This document shows positions 28,323 to 37,826 of a DNA stretch of 64,000 bases, in pieces (position 1 is the stretch's first letter; every line of letters begins with the position of its first letter). Origin of the DNA: Mycolicibacter arupensis (GTDB lineage: Bacteria; Actinomycetota; Actinomycetes; Mycobacteriales; Mycobacteriaceae); assembly GCF_002086515.1 (NCBI RefSeq), contig NZ_MVHH01000002.1, forward strand, positions 124,001 to 188,000, read 5' to 3'. Made by a program: the position numbers and the translations under genes. The notes below the pieces were generated by a model. That model worked only from the letters and a program-made list of their open reading frames with translations. It was not told the origin of the DNA and made no database searches.

Positions 28323-29519
28323 ATGAGCATCCCCGACCACACTCCACGCCGCCCTTACGATCTGGTGATCTTCGGCGCCACCGGCTTCACCGGCGGCCTG
28401 ACCGCTGAATACCTCGCGGCCAACCTGCCCAGCGACGCCCGATGGGCCCTGGCCGGCCGCAACCAGACCAAGCTCGAAGCGGTGCGCGAGCGACTCGCCG
28501 GCATCAACCCTGCTGCGGCCAGCCTCCCCCTCCTCATCGCCGACAGCGGCGACCCGGACTCGCTACGCGCCGTCGCCGAATCGGCGCGCGTGGTGATCAC
28601 CACGGTCGGCCCGTACCTGGAGCACGGCGAGCCGCTGGTGGCCGCGTGCGCTGCGGCCGGCACCAACTACGTCGACCTCACCGGTGAGCCGGAGTTCGTC
28701 GACAAGATGTACCTGGCCCACCACGCCCGGGCGGTCGCGAGCGGAGCTCGGCTGGTGCATGCCTGCGGCTTCGATTCCATCCCCCACGACCTGGGCGCCT
28801 TCTTCACTGTCACCCACCTGCCGGACGGGGTGCCGTTGACGCTGCGCGGGGTGGTCCGCACCAAGATGATGATCTCCGGCGGGACCTTGCACTCCGCCCT
28901 GGCCCAGATGTCGCGTGCACGACAGATGCGACAGGCCGCGGTCGCACGCACCAAAGCCGAGCCGCAGAACGGTGACCGCCGATCGCGCGTCCGGTCCGGC
29001 GTTCCGCATCACGACGCCACGCTCGGCCTCTGGCTGTTGCCGATGCCGACCGTCGACCCACAGGTCGTGCAGCGGTCCGCGCTCGCCCGCCCCGAGTACG
29101 GACCCGACTTCAGTTATGCGCACTACGCGGGCGTCCAGCGGGTCACCACGCTGGCGGGCCTGTTGGCCGGCATCGGCGCATTCGTCGCGGCGGCGCAGGT
29201 GCCGCGGCTGCGCCGGTTGCTCGGTCAGCGCATCCCGCAGGGCGAGGGCCCTTCGGAGTCCCGAAGGGCAAGTTCGTGGTTCACCGTCGACTTCATCGGC
29301 GAGGGCGGCGGCAAGCAGGTTCACACTCAGGTCCGCGGCGGCGATCCGGGCTACGGGGAGACCGCGAAGATGATCGCCGAGGCAGCCATGTCCCTGGCCT
29401 TTGACGACAACCCGGTGACGGCGGGTCAGGTGACGACCGTCGCGGCGATGGGCGAGAACCTGTTGCGCCGCCTCACCGACGCCGGCCTCACCTTCGAGGT
29501 CATCGCGGACAAGCCATGA
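28323..29519 (+). CDS. Saccharopine dehydrogenase-like / trans-acting enoyl reductase family protein
   Basis: 398 aa NAD(P)-dependent oxidoreductase. The N-terminal Rossmann motif is VIFGATGFTGGLTAEYLA. It continues with VVITTVGPYLEHGEPLVAACAAAGTNYVDLTGE, typical of the saccharopine-dehydrogenase-like group that includes M. tuberculosis Rv2449c and the polyketide trans-acting enoyl reductase Rv2953. Such proteins are often membrane-associated; a hydrophobic helix VTTLAGLLAGIGAFVAAAQV is present. ATG 28323 follows GAAGAAGAGGG. It overlaps the nitroreductase start (ATGA). The substrate is unknown; a lipid is plausible. Confidence 0.88.
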   Translation: MSIPDHTPRRPYDLVIFGATGFTGGLTAEYLAANLPSDARWALAGRNQTKLEAVRERLAGINPAAASLPLLIADSGDPDSLRAVAESARVVITTVGPYLEHGEPLVAACAAAGTNYVDLTGEPEFVDKMYLAHHARAVASGARLVHACGFDSIPHDLGAFFTVTHLPDGVPLTLRGVVRTKMMISGGTLHSALAQMSRARQMRQAAVARTKAEPQNGDRRSRVRSGVPHHDATLGLWLLPMPTVDPQVVQRSALARPEYGPDFSYAHYAGVQRVTTLAGLLAGIGAFVAAAQVPRLRRLLGQRIPQGEGPSESRRASSWFTVDFIGEGGGKQVHTQVRGGDPGYGETAKMIAEAAMSLAFDDNPVTAGQVTTVAAMGENLLRRLTDAGLTFEVIADKP

Positions 29520-30256
29520 CCACGCCCCCAGCGGCCCCGGAGCCCTTCGTTCCGCCCGAGGCACCCGAGGCACTCGCCGGATTGACCATGCCGCTCGCCG
29601 AGGCCATGCGCACCCAGCGTGCGATCCGCCGGCTGCACCTCGATCCGGTCGACACCGATGTCCTCCGAGAGGTGCTGGCGCTGGCGCTGAAGGCGCCGAC
29701 CAGTTCCAACAGCCAAGACTGGGCGTTCGTGGTGGTCAACGATCCCGCGCAGAAGCGGCGACTGGTGCGCAGCTATCAACGGGCCTTCAAGCTGTTCGGG
29801 TGGTTCGCCCGCCGCACCGCCCCCGATGAGCCGACGCGACGTCAGTTGCGGGTCTCGGAATGGCAGCGTGAGCACTACCACGAACTGCCGACTTTGGTGG
29901 TGGCCTGCTACCGGCGGACCCTCAAGCACCGGCCGGTGGGGTGGCCGCAGCTCAGGGTCTCGTCGTTCTACGGGTCGGTCTACCCCGCGGTGCAGAACCT
30001 GCTCCTGGCGTGCCGAGCCGTGGGTCTAGGCGCGTCGCTACAGACGCTGCCGCTGTGGCAGGTCCGCAACACCCGCAAGGTGCTGCAGCTGCCCCCCGAG
30101 ATGGTGCCGGTGTGCATCATCCCGATCGGCTGGGCTCGGGGACGCTACGGCCCGACCCAGCGTCCGCCGATCGACGACGTGGTGCACGTCGATCGATTCG
30201 GCAACCAGCCGTGGCGATCAGGCCAGGCCGACAAGATCGGCCGAGGCAGTCCATAG
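29516..30256 (+). CDS. Nitroreductase-family flavoprotein
   Basis: 246 aa FMN-dependent nitroreductase fold. The N-terminus has RTQRAIRRLHLDPVDTDVL (FMN phosphate-binding Arg cluster) and ALKAPTSSNSQDWAFVVVND. Further on are SSFYGSVYPAVQNLLLACRAVGLG and a C-terminal IIPIGWARGRYGP. The substrate is unknown. It is translationally coupled to the preceding oxidoreductase (ATGA at 29516-29519). Its last 39 bases overlap the 3' end of the convergent SDR gene, so transcripts of both would be antisense there. Confidence 0.9.
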   Translation: MTTPPAAPEPFVPPEAPEALAGLTMPLAEAMRTQRAIRRLHLDPVDTDVLREVLALALKAPTSSNSQDWAFVVVNDPAQKRRLVRSYQRAFKLFGWFARRTAPDEPTRRQLRVSEWQREHYHELPTLVVACYRRTLKHRPVGWPQLRVSSFYGSVYPAVQNLLLACRAVGLGASLQTLPLWQVRNTRKVLQLPPEMVPVCIIPIGWARGRYGPTQRPPIDDVVHVDRFGNQPWRSGQADKIGRGSP

Positions 30257-31048
30257 CCCCTCGATCAGCTTGGGGTCGTGGGCCTGCCGATTCTCGCGAC
30301 CGTTGGCGCGGTGGCGGTCGAAGTAGACACCGTTGATCTCGGGGTCGGCCCCCCGCTTGGCCAGAGCGATCAGGGGTGCGGCTCCCTGTTCCGGGGTGAT
30401 CGCCGCGATGTGGCGCAGCGGTGTGCGGAAGACCAGACCGATGAACCATGAGTCCCGACCGAAGCTGGTGGCCACCGGCCCGGGGTGCACCGCGGCCGAG
30501 ATGATCCCGTCGTCGGCCCAACGCTGGGCGATGCCGCGGGTGAACAGGATGTTCATCAGCTTGCTGGTCCCGTACGCCCGCGTCTCGAAAGCGCGCCGGC
30601 GTCGATAGTCCACGTCATCGAGGTCGACGTGCCCCAACAGATTGCCGCCGCTGGAGGTGTTCAGCACCAGTGCGCCCTGGGCCGCGGCCAACCGGTCCTG
30701 CAACAGATTGGTCAGCAGGAAGGGCGCGAGGTGGTTGATCCCGAAGTTGGGTTCATGCCCCTGCGCCGTACGCAGGCGCGGTGCGAACGTTCCGCCCGCG
30801 TTGTTCAGCAGGACGTCGATCGCGCCCACTTCATCGCGGATCTGTTGCGCCAGCGAGCGAACCTGCTCCAGGTCGGCAAAGTCAGCGGTCAGCGCGGTGG
30901 CACCGGTATCGGCGGCGACCGGCGCCAATTTCTGGGCCGAGCGGCCGACGACAACCAGGTTGACCTCCGGTCCGGCCAAGGCACGCGCCGCGACGGCACC
31001 GATGCCGTCACTGGCGCCGGTGATCACGATCGTTCGGGGTGAGGTCAC
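30218..31048 (-). CDS. Short-chain dehydrogenase/reductase
   Basis: 276 aa SDR. Motifs are TIVITGASDGIGAVAARAL (cofactor Gly motif), LNNAGGTFAPRL, the catalytic Ser in LVLNTSSGGNLLG and Y-x-x-x-K in TRAYGTSKLMNILF. It resembles retinol-dehydrogenase-like SDRs. The start is GTG 31048 with AGGAG upstream. It is divergent from the TetR gene and convergent with the nitroreductase. Two copies of the shared operator lie in its upstream region, so it is probably in the same local regulon. Confidence 0.9.
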   Translation of the reverse strand: MTSPRTIVITGASDGIGAVAARALAGPEVNLVVVGRSAQKLAPVAADTGATALTADFADLEQVRSLAQQIRDEVGAIDVLLNNAGGTFAPRLRTAQGHEPNFGINHLAPFLLTNLLQDRLAAAQGALVLNTSSGGNLLGHVDLDDVDYRRRRAFETRAYGTSKLMNILFTRGIAQRWADDGIISAAVHPGPVATSFGRDSWFIGLVFRTPLRHIAAITPEQGAAPLIALAKRGADPEINGVYFDRHRANGRENRQAHDPKLIEGLWTASADLVGLA

Positions 31049-31087
31049 TGCACGGTCTCCTTCGTAGAACGCCTCCGGGCGCCTTAA

Positions 31088-31102
31088 GTTAGCGACGCTT
31101 AC
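31088..31102. promoter_or_regulatory. Operator copy B (inverted) in SDR/TetR divergent region
   Basis: GTTAGCGACGCTTAC is a near-perfect palindrome (7-base arms, one mismatch) and the inverse of the GTAAGC...AAC element. It lies 40 bases upstream of the SDR start. Confidence 0.6.
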
Positions 31103-31115
31103 ACATGCGGGCTGC

Positions 31116-31121
31116 TAACAT
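31116..31121 (+). promoter_or_regulatory. Candidate -10 of the TetR gene at 31163
   Basis: TAACAT fits TANNNT and sits between operator copies B and C. The same CTGYTAACATT context occurs at the candidate -10 overlapping operator A upstream of 28323. Confidence 0.4.
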
Positions 31122-31132
31122 TAGGAACTCAT

Positions 31133-31147
31133 GTAAGCGCCGTCAAC
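31133..31147. promoter_or_regulatory. Operator copy C upstream of TetR gene
   Basis: GTAAGCGCCGTCAAC is the third copy of the shared element. It is 15 bases before the TetR ATG and downstream of the candidate -10, a position suited to autorepression. Confidence 0.55.
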
Positions 31148-31162
31148 ACGGGGTAGTCACAG

Positions 31163-31741
31163 ATGTCAGCGTCGATCAAGGCCTACCACCACGGCGACCT
31201 GCCCGGAACCCTGTTGCGCGCCGCTATGGATCTCCTTGAGGAAAATGGCGCCACGGAACTGTCGCTGCGTGCCGCCGCCCGCCGCGCCGGGGTGTCGACC
31301 GCGGCACCCTACCGGCACTTCGCCGACCGCAACGCCCTGCTGTCGGAGATCGCCGCGGTCGGCTATCACGAGCTGGCGGCCGAGTTGATCGCCGCGCATC
31401 CGTCGCCGACGACGGCCGAGGACTTCGCCGCGCTCGCGGTCGCCTACGTTCAGTTCGCCGTGAACCGCCCCGGCCTGTTCCGCGTGATGTTCACCGAGCA
31501 GTGCGATCCGGCCAACGCGGAGCGGGCGGCGGCGGTGACGGCGATCCAGGAATACCTGAACTCGATCGTGCGGCAGGTATTTCCGTCGTCCGACCCCGAG
31601 GCCATGGCCATCGCGGTGTGGGCGCTGGTGCACGGGCTGGCGTTCCTGCACCTGGACGGCAAGCTCGACGCCTCGTCGAAGCAGGCGATTGCCGAGCGGG
31701 TGCGCGCGGCCGTGCTGGCCGCCGCCGGCCGGCTGAGCTGA
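31163..31741 (+). CDS. TetR-family regulator (WHG/TetR_C_13-like)
   Basis: 192 aa. It begins MSASIKAYHHGDLPGTLLRAAMDLL, the characteristic YHHGDL N-terminus of this subgroup, followed by SLRAAARRAGVSTAAPYRHFADRNALL (helix-turn-helix). The C-terminal ligand domain includes RPGLFRVMFTEQCDPAN. Three matching palindromes (28252, 31088, 31133) suggest it represses itself, the SDR gene and the oxidoreductase-nitroreductase operon. The stop is one base away from the convergent CopD-CtaG gene. Confidence 0.92.
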   Translation: MSASIKAYHHGDLPGTLLRAAMDLLEENGATELSLRAAARRAGVSTAAPYRHFADRNALLSEIAAVGYHELAAELIAAHPSPTTAEDFAALAVAYVQFAVNRPGLFRVMFTEQCDPANAERAAAVTAIQEYLNSIVRQVFPSSDPEAMAIAVWALVHGLAFLHLDGKLDASSKQAIAERVRAAVLAAAGRLS

Positions 31742-31742
31742 C

Positions 31743-33755
31743 TCAGCGCCGCGCCGTTCCATCGCGGTGGGCCATCTGTGCCAGCATCGCGTTGTAGGCG
31801 GCAAGTTCGGCGTCGTCATCGCGGTCAGCGGCCCGGTCCAGACGCTTGGCGGTGCGCCGGTCACTTCGGTGCCACTGCACCAGCAGCGCGATCATCACCA
31901 TCAGTAGCGGCAATTCACCGGCCGACCAGGTGATGCCGCCGCCCAGATGCTGGTCTCCGGCCAGATCGGTGTGCCAGGGCAGGCCCAATGCACCGTAGAA
32001 CCACTCCCCGAGCACGGTGTGCATCCCCATCAGGAAGACCCCGAAGAAGCCGTGCAGGGGCAGCGACGCGAACACCACCGCCAGTTTGGCCAGCGGGGAG
32101 ATGGGTCGGGGGGTGGGGTCGACACCGATCACCACCCAATAGAAGAGGTACCCGCTGAGGATGAAGTGGATGTTCATCGCCAGGTGCCCGGCATGGCTGC
32201 CGACCATCGAATCGAACAGGCTGCTGAAGTACAGCCCGTAGAAGCCGACCACGAAGATCACCGCAGCGACGATCGGATTGGTCAGAATCCGTGACACCCG
32301 GCTGTGCAGTGCGGCCAGCAGCCACTCGCGCGGCCCCGGCGGCTCGCCACGGCCGGCGACCGGCAGTGCTCGCAAGGCCAGCGTGGTCGGACCGCCCAAC
32401 ACCAGCAGGATCGGCACCAGCATCGACAACAGCATGTGCACCGCCATGTGCATGCTGAACATCGCGGGCATGTAGCGGCCGGTGCCCGATGAGGTGGCGA
32501 ACAACAGGGTGAAACAGCCCAGCATCCAGGCGGTCGTGCGGCCCGCGGGCCAGGCGTCACCGCGGCGGCGCAGCCGCAGCACCCCCGCCAGGTACAGCCC
32601 GGCCAGCACTAGCGCGGCCGTGCCGAACACCACGTCGAAGCGCCAGTCGAACAGAATGCGCGCCACCGTCGGCGGGCCGGCGAAGTCATAGCCGATCTTG
32701 ACCATCGGAACCGACGGATTGAGCACGGCCGGCGGGGGCGGCGGAGTTCGGCCCAACCCCACCGCGACGCCGAACGTGAGCGCGAAGACGACGGCTTCGG
32801 CCAGCGCCAACCGGATCAGGGGTGCCCGATTGTTCGGGTCGGCCTGTAGGGCCGCCACGCCGCGGCGGCGCTGCCCGGCGCCGAGGACGCCGAGCACGCA
32901 CAGGGCGACGAACTTGGCCACCACCAAGCGCCCATATTCACTGGTCAGCAACTCCGACGGCGCCAGCCGCACCAGCGCGTTGAGCACCCCCGACAGTCCC
33001 ATGGCCACGAAGCACCACAGCGCCACGGTGGAGAACCTCCGGGCCGCCAGATCGCCGTGTTCGCCGCCCCGCAGCGCATGCACCAACAGTGCGAGCAGGC
33101 CGCCGGCCCACAGACCGGCGGCGATGAGGTGGATCAGCAGGCTGTTGGTGGCCAGATCGTGTGATCCGCCGGCGGCCGAATGTCCGGTCAGTCCCAGCGG
33201 GATCAGCGTCAGCAGCGAACCGGCCAGCAACAGCGGCGTCCACGACCAGCGCAGCACCCGCGAGCTGACCAGGGTCACGATGGCGGCCAGCAGCGCGGTC
33301 CACCGCCATGCCGAGGCCGTGTCGACCAGCCCGGCAAAAGACCAGGCGGCCGCGGGGTCGAGGAACTCCGCCAAGGGATGCCCGGAGACATCGGAGATCG
33401 TCAGCGGAACCAGCAGGGCCGCGCACACCGCCCATGTTCCCGAGGCGGCCGTGCCCAAGCGCAACGCGCGATAGCCGGCGATGTCGAGCACGCCGCTGGG
33501 TTGGGGCGGCACCAGGAACGCTGCCAGCAGAAACGAGCCCACCGCCACGACGGCGGCGATCTCGCCTGCGGCCCGTACGAACGGCAGTCCCAGCGTGGTC
33601 ACCGGCCCCGGGTCGGGCAGGCCGGTGGCCGTCAGGGCATCGGCCAGCGACAGCGCGCCGATCCCCGCGGCGGTACAGCCGGCCAGGATCGCCACACCGG
33701 CCAGCACCGGCGCGATGATCGCGGAGCGGCTGCGGGTCGCCGATGTCGCCGTCAT
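31743..33755 (-). CDS. CopD-CtaG membrane fusion protein (Rv0102 type)
   Basis: 670 aa polytopic membrane protein with about 16 helices. The N-terminal half fits the CopD copper-resistance domain (LIHLIAAGLWAGGLLALLVHA). The C-terminal half fits the caa3-type cytochrome oxidase assembly domain CtaG (FSMHMAVHMLLSMLVPILLVLGG, HAGHLAMNIHFILSGYLFYW), with several His/Met pairs suited to copper. ATG 33755 is chosen since the frame upstream to 33878 lacks coding character. It probably delivers or imports copper for respiratory oxidases. In M. tuberculosis the homologue Rv0102 lies elsewhere on the chromosome. Confidence 0.9.
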   Translation of the reverse strand: MTATSATRSRSAIIAPVLAGVAILAGCTAAGIGALSLADALTATGLPDPGPVTTLGLPFVRAAGEIAAVVAVGSFLLAAFLVPPQPSGVLDIAGYRALRLGTAASGTWAVCAALLVPLTISDVSGHPLAEFLDPAAAWSFAGLVDTASAWRWTALLAAIVTLVSSRVLRWSWTPLLLAGSLLTLIPLGLTGHSAAGGSHDLATNSLLIHLIAAGLWAGGLLALLVHALRGGEHGDLAARRFSTVALWCFVAMGLSGVLNALVRLAPSELLTSEYGRLVVAKFVALCVLGVLGAGQRRRGVAALQADPNNRAPLIRLALAEAVVFALTFGVAVGLGRTPPPPPAVLNPSVPMVKIGYDFAGPPTVARILFDWRFDVVFGTAALVLAGLYLAGVLRLRRRGDAWPAGRTTAWMLGCFTLLFATSSGTGRYMPAMFSMHMAVHMLLSMLVPILLVLGGPTTLALRALPVAGRGEPPGPREWLLAALHSRVSRILTNPIVAAVIFVVGFYGLYFSSLFDSMVGSHAGHLAMNIHFILSGYLFYWVVIGVDPTPRPISPLAKLAVVFASLPLHGFFGVFLMGMHTVLGEWFYGALGLPWHTDLAGDQHLGGGITWSAGELPLLMVMIALLVQWHRSDRRTAKRLDRAADRDDDAELAAYNAMLAQMAHRDGTARR

Positions 33756-33810
33756 GACTCCCAGCGTATGGGGCCTGTCTGCCACCCCGCATGCCAGGCG
33801 GGCGCCGCGG

Positions 33811-36162
33811 CTACTTGCCGATCCCGCGCCAATGCCGTCGTACCTCCATGTCGCGGGCGGCGAACGCTTCCCGGGCAATCCGGGCGATGTGGTCGGAGTC
33901 CTGCAGGATGCGGCGCAATTCGGCCCGGAACGCTGTGCGCCGCTCAGCCAGGTCCGGCGCGGAATCCAGCAGGCCCTGATCGGCGACCACCTGGCAGGCG
34001 GTCGCGAACAACAGGGTGGACACCGACTCGCTGCTGCGGACGCGGCCCTGCGCCACGTACTGGCGGCCGACTCCGAGTGCCGACTGCGTGAGTTCGTTGA
34101 CGCCGATGTCGGCGGGGGCGTCGCAGAGCACGTCGGCCACTATCGCGTAGGACTCGAAGAACACCCGCAACATGACATCGGAGGTCACCGGAGTTTTCTC
34201 CGACAGAATGCCGTCGATCTCGGCGCCGCCTGCCGCGACCCGCGTCTCCCAGTCGGCGAACCAGGACATCTCCTCGGCGATGTTGTCACGGAAGGCCGCG
34301 GAGTCAGCGAAGTAGAAGTCGAATTTGAGGAGGTCGCGCAACCGCATCGCCTGGGTCCAGAAGGCATCCAGCCGGTCTCCCTCGCCGCGTCCGGCGTGGG
34401 CCAGCGCGAGCTCGACGATCGAGGTCTCCAGGAAGGCGTGGATCACCGAGTTTCGGTAGAACGACGCGGCGTGTTCGTCCTCGGGGGCGATCCGCCAGAC
34501 CGACTCGCGGCCGCCGTCGACGCGGGTGACCGGATGCCCGTTGGACAAGGTGTCCACCGCGGCGCGTACCCCGTCTCGACTGCGCAGGCGCAGCGCGCTG
34601 GTGGAGATCGGAGTCTGCTTGCGTTCCAGGTAGTCCAGTCCGGCCTGCAGCGAGTGATGGATCTGCTCCAAGGTCAATGCCAGGCCGTGCGTGGTCAGCA
34701 GCAGCGCCGACACCAGTCCGGCCGCGCTGATCGGAGTGACGCGCTGAATGCGCCAGGCCACTTCGATGGCCATCTTCTGCATGGCCAGCCGTTTGGCGTC
34801 CGGGTCGGTCGCCGTGGAGCCGTCGGGGGCACCGAGGTACTGACGCATGGACACGGCCTCGGGAAACCGCACGTAGATCTTGCCGTAGTTACGCTCACCC
34901 TGGGCCTTGATGAACCGGTAGAGCCAGCGGATTCCCTCCGGGGTCTTCTCCCCTCCTCGGGCGTAGGCGGCATACTCGTCGGTCTCGTGAAGCTGGTCAA
35001 AGCTGATCGAAACACCCTGCAGCAGAACATCTTCAGTGCGGTCGTCCAGATAGGCATCCGCGACGTAGGTCATCAGGCCGAGCTTGGGCGGCAGCATCTT
35101 GCCGGTGCGGGAGCGGGTTCCCTCGATAGACCAGCTGAGGTTGAACCGCTTTTCCATCACATAGCCGACGTACTCCTTGAGCACGTATTTGTAGAGCGGG
35201 TTGTTACCGATGCTGCGCCGGATGAAGATCACCCCGGCGCGGCGCAGCAACGGCCCCATCAAACCGAACGACAAGTTGATGCCGGCGAAGACGTGTACCG
35301 GCGGGAGGCGATTCTCCTGCATCGCCACCGGCATGACCGCGCCATCGATGTAGGACCGGTGGGAGAACAGCAGCACGGCAGGATGGTTCTCCAGCGCGGT
35401 GCGCAGCGCGGCCACTTGGTATTCGTCGTAGTCGATGTCGGGGTCAAAGCCCCGGCTGAGCATGCGGGTCAACACCGCGACCAGGTCGACCGAGACCCGA
35501 CTCCATCCGGTGGACAGCTCATCGAGCATCTTCCCGGCCTCGTCGATGGTCGCCCCGGGAATGGCCTCAAGCCCCTCCCGGAATCGGGTGGAGGCCAAGA
35601 TCTCCGGTTTCACCAGCCGCGGAGATTTGTACTGCGGACCCAGGATCCGATTCTCGGCACGCTCCAGGGCGAGCACCGCACGGCGGGTGACGAAGTGCGC
35701 GAAGTCGCGCGGATGTTCCCCGACGGTGTGCTCACTCCATTGACTGCGCAGGTCGGCGACGCTGGCCGGTTCACCCACCACCACCCGGGCCAGCGACGAC
35801 TCGGTGCGCAGAATCTGCCGCTGCTGGCGTTCGCTGGGCCGATAGGGGTTGCGCCCGGGCAACAACGCGGACACCCGTTTCAGCGCGGAGGCTTCGGCGC
35901 GTGGCATCCAGAACACCCGAACCGGAAGGATCGACCGCTTTTCGTCACGCTCGAGATGCCCCACCAGCCGAGCCATGGCGCCCGATGAGCGCTGTGACGG
36001 GTCGAGCTCCAGCAGTTCGATCCGGGCACCCGGCCGGCCGTCGCGATAGCGCTCCAGCCACTCGTGTACGAGGTCCGCCTCCACCGGAGACGACACGTAG
36101 GCCAGGACCAGCGTGTCATCGGTGGTGGACCCCGAAGCTTCGGTGGCCGGTGAAGACGTCAC
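33811..36162 (-). CDS. plsB2: Glycerol-3-phosphate acyltransferase PlsB
   Basis: Acylates sn-glycerol 3-phosphate, the first step of phospholipid and triacylglycerol synthesis, at the membrane. At 783 aa it has the GPAT motifs in order: [11 protein letters not shown] (HX4D, motif I), [11 protein letters not shown] (motif II), [19 protein letters not shown] (motif III) and [10 protein letters not shown]. The start ATG 36162 overlaps the plsC stop (ATGA). It is the last gene of the plsC-plsB2 pair downstream of a WS/DGAT gene, the order of Rv2484c-Rv2482c, so the three form a glycerolipid operon. Confidence 0.96.
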   Translation of the reverse strand: MTSSPATEASGSTTDDTLVLAYVSSPVEADLVHEWLERYRDGRPGARIELLELDPSQRSSGAMARLVGHLERDEKRSILPVRVFWMPRAEASALKRVSALLPGRNPYRPSERQQRQILRTESSLARVVVGEPASVADLRSQWSEHTVGEHPRDFAHFVTRRAVLALERAENRILGPQYKSPRLVKPEILASTRFREGLEAIPGATIDEAGKMLDELSTGWSRVSVDLVAVLTRMLSRGFDPDIDYDEYQVAALRTALENHPAVLLFSHRSYIDGAVMPVAMQENRLPPVHVFAGINLSFGLMGPLLRRAGVIFIRRSIGNNPLYKYVLKEYVGYVMEKRFNLSWSIEGTRSRTGKMLPPKLGLMTYVADAYLDDRTEDVLLQGVSISFDQLHETDEYAAYARGGEKTPEGIRWLYRFIKAQGERNYGKIYVRFPEAVSMRQYLGAPDGSTATDPDAKRLAMQKMAIEVAWRIQRVTPISAAGLVSALLLTTHGLALTLEQIHHSLQAGLDYLERKQTPISTSALRLRSRDGVRAAVDTLSNGHPVTRVDGGRESVWRIAPEDEHAASFYRNSVIHAFLETSIVELALAHAGRGEGDRLDAFWTQAMRLRDLLKFDFYFADSAAFRDNIAEEMSWFADWETRVAAGGAEIDGILSEKTPVTSDVMLRVFFESYAIVADVLCDAPADIGVNELTQSALGVGRQYVAQGRVRSSESVSTLLFATACQVVADQGLLDSAPDLAERRTAFRAELRRILQDSDHIARIAREAFAARDMEVRRHWRGIGK

Positions 36163-37826
36163 TGCTCCCCCTTCGGGACCGGCGGCTCATTGGCCGGAGC
36201 TTTCTTGGCCGGGGTCTTCTTGGCCGCCGCCTTTGTGACCGCAGCCTTCTTCGCGGGAACCTTCTTCGCGGCAGCCTTTTGGGCCGGAGCCTTTTGGGCC
36301 GGAGCCTTTTTCGCGGGCGCCTTCTTCTCCGGAGTGTGCGTCCGGGGCGACCAGGCCGGTAGTTCGTCGACTGGCCAGTCGGCCAACGTGTCGAGGTACA
36401 ACTGGCGCACCTCGGCGATCCGTTCGGGCAGCGTGTCGAGGGTCCAATCCTCGACCGAGATCGCCGGGAACACCGCGACATCCACGGTGCCGGGGTGTGC
36501 ACTGATCGAGTCCCGGGCGGCGACCACCTCGGCGTTGCGGATCACCACCGGCACGATCGGGATCCCGGCTGCCATCGCGAGCCGGAACGGCCCCTTCTTG
36601 AAGGGGCCCACTCCGGTGGTGTCCACTCGGGTCCCCTCCGGCGCGATCACCACCGACAGACCGCGCTTGGCCCGCTCCTCGACTTCCTGCAACGACTCCA
36701 CGGCGGCCGCCGCGTCGTCCCGGTCGATGAACACCATCTCGGTCAGCTTGCCCAGCGGCCCGGCGATCGGGTCCTTCTCCAGTTCCCGCTTGCCGACGCT
36801 GATCCAGTTGTCGCGCACCAGCGACGCGGTGATCACCGGATCGACCTGGTTGCGGTGGTTGAAGATGAACACCGCAGGACGAACCGCGGTGAGGTTCTCT
36901 TTGCCGATCACGTTGAGCTGCACACCGTTGAGCGTCAGCAGCACCTGCGGGAACAGCGCGGTGAAGAAGTTGACGCCGCGGCGCCGGCTTCCGCTGAGCA
37001 GGCCCAAACCGATCGCCCCCGCGCCCACGGGCACTATCGAGGACAGGCCCGCCAGGTTCCGCAGTTGCCCGACGACGCCGCTGCCGCGGCTGCTGAACTG
37101 CAGGATCGGCCAGCCACGCTTGCGGGCGACCGAGGCCATCTTGCCCTCGGGATTGGTGGGTCGCGGATTGCCCACCAGATGCATCAGCGCGACGTCCTCG
37201 TCGCCGTCGGCGTAAAAGTAGCTGTCCTGCAGGTCGATGTCGTGCTCGGCGGCGAACTTCTGCACTGCGGCCGCCTTACCCGGGCCCCACAGGATCGGCT
37301 CGACGACGTCGCCGGTGAGCACGCCGTTTTCGTCGGTCACGAAGGCGTTGGTGAGGGTGTTGGTGATGCCCAGGAACCGGGCCACCGGCTCGACCTGAAT
37401 GGTGAGTGCCGAGGAGCTCAGCACCACGGTGTGCCCGCGGGCCTGATGCGCTCGCACCACTTCGCGCATCTCCGGGTAGATGCGTTTGGCGATCTTCTGC
37501 ACGAACAGCCGCTCCCCGATTTCGTCGAGGTCGCTGATCGAGCGGCCGCGCAAGGCGGTTGACGCGGTGGTGATGAGCTCTTCGAATTCGATGCGCCCCA
37601 GTTGGTGGTTGAGCCCGGCCTGAATCATGCCGAACAGCTCCCCCAGTCCCATGTCGCGACTGCGGACGCGTTCGCGGGTGAGGATGACGGCGGTGAAGCC
37701 GGCCACCAGGGTGCCGTCGAGGTCGAAGAAGGCGCCGATCTTGGGGCCCGGGGGGCTCGCGGCGATCTCGGCCACCGATCCGGGCAGCCGCATGTCTCGC
37801 GGCCGCGGCGTCGCGTCGTCGGTCAT
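36159..37826 (-). CDS. plsC: Bifunctional HAD phosphatase / 1-acylglycerol-3-phosphate acyltransferase PlsC
   Basis: 555 aa two-domain protein. The N-terminal HAD hydrolase ([34 protein letters not shown]) is followed by an acyltransferase with [11 protein letters not shown] (HX4D), IDRDDAAA and [11 protein letters not shown]. It would make phosphatidic acid for PlsB2's product, while the HAD domain may act on a phosphomonoester. The last ~55 residues are a Lys/Ala/Pro repeat ([16 protein letters not shown] pattern), a strongly basic disordered tail. It is coupled by four-base overlaps to the WS/DGAT gene upstream and plsB2 downstream. Confidence 0.95.
   Translation of the reverse strand: MTDDATPRPRDMRLPGSVAEIAASPPGPKIGAFFDLDGTLVAGFTAVILTRERVRSRDMGLGELFGMIQAGLNHQLGRIEFEELITTASTALRGRSISDLDEIGERLFVQKIAKRIYPEMREVVRAHQARGHTVVLSSSALTIQVEPVARFLGITNTLTNAFVTDENGVLTGDVVEPILWGPGKAAAVQKFAAEHDIDLQDSYFYADGDEDVALMHLVGNPRPTNPEGKMASVARKRGWPILQFSSRGSGVVGQLRNLAGLSSIVPVGAGAIGLGLLSGSRRRGVNFFTALFPQVLLTLNGVQLNVIGKENLTAVRPAVFIFNHRNQVDPVITASLVRDNWISVGKRELEKDPIAGPLGKLTEMVFIDRDDAAAAVESLQEVEERAKRGLSVVIAPEGTRVDTTGVGPFKKGPFRLAMAAGIPIVPVVIRNAEVVAARDSISAHPGTVDVAVFPAISVEDWTLDTLPERIAEVRQLYLDTLADWPVDELPAWSPRTHTPEKKAPAKKAPAQKAPAQKAAAKKVPAKKAAVTKAAAKKTPAKKAPANEPPVPKGEQ
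36273..36302. repeat. Tandem 15-bp repeat in the plsC basic tail
   Basis: Two perfect adjacent copies of AGCCTTTTGGGCCGG (36273-36287, 36288-36302) encode Pro-Ala-Gln-Lys-Ala units. Degenerate versions continue on both sides across 36190-36330. It is coding microrepeat, not a CRISPR. Confidence 0.8.

Noticed and set aside
36190..36335. Possible CRISPR-like repeat
   Set aside because: Repeats are 15-base coding units in frame with plsC and have no spacers; no cas genes are present.
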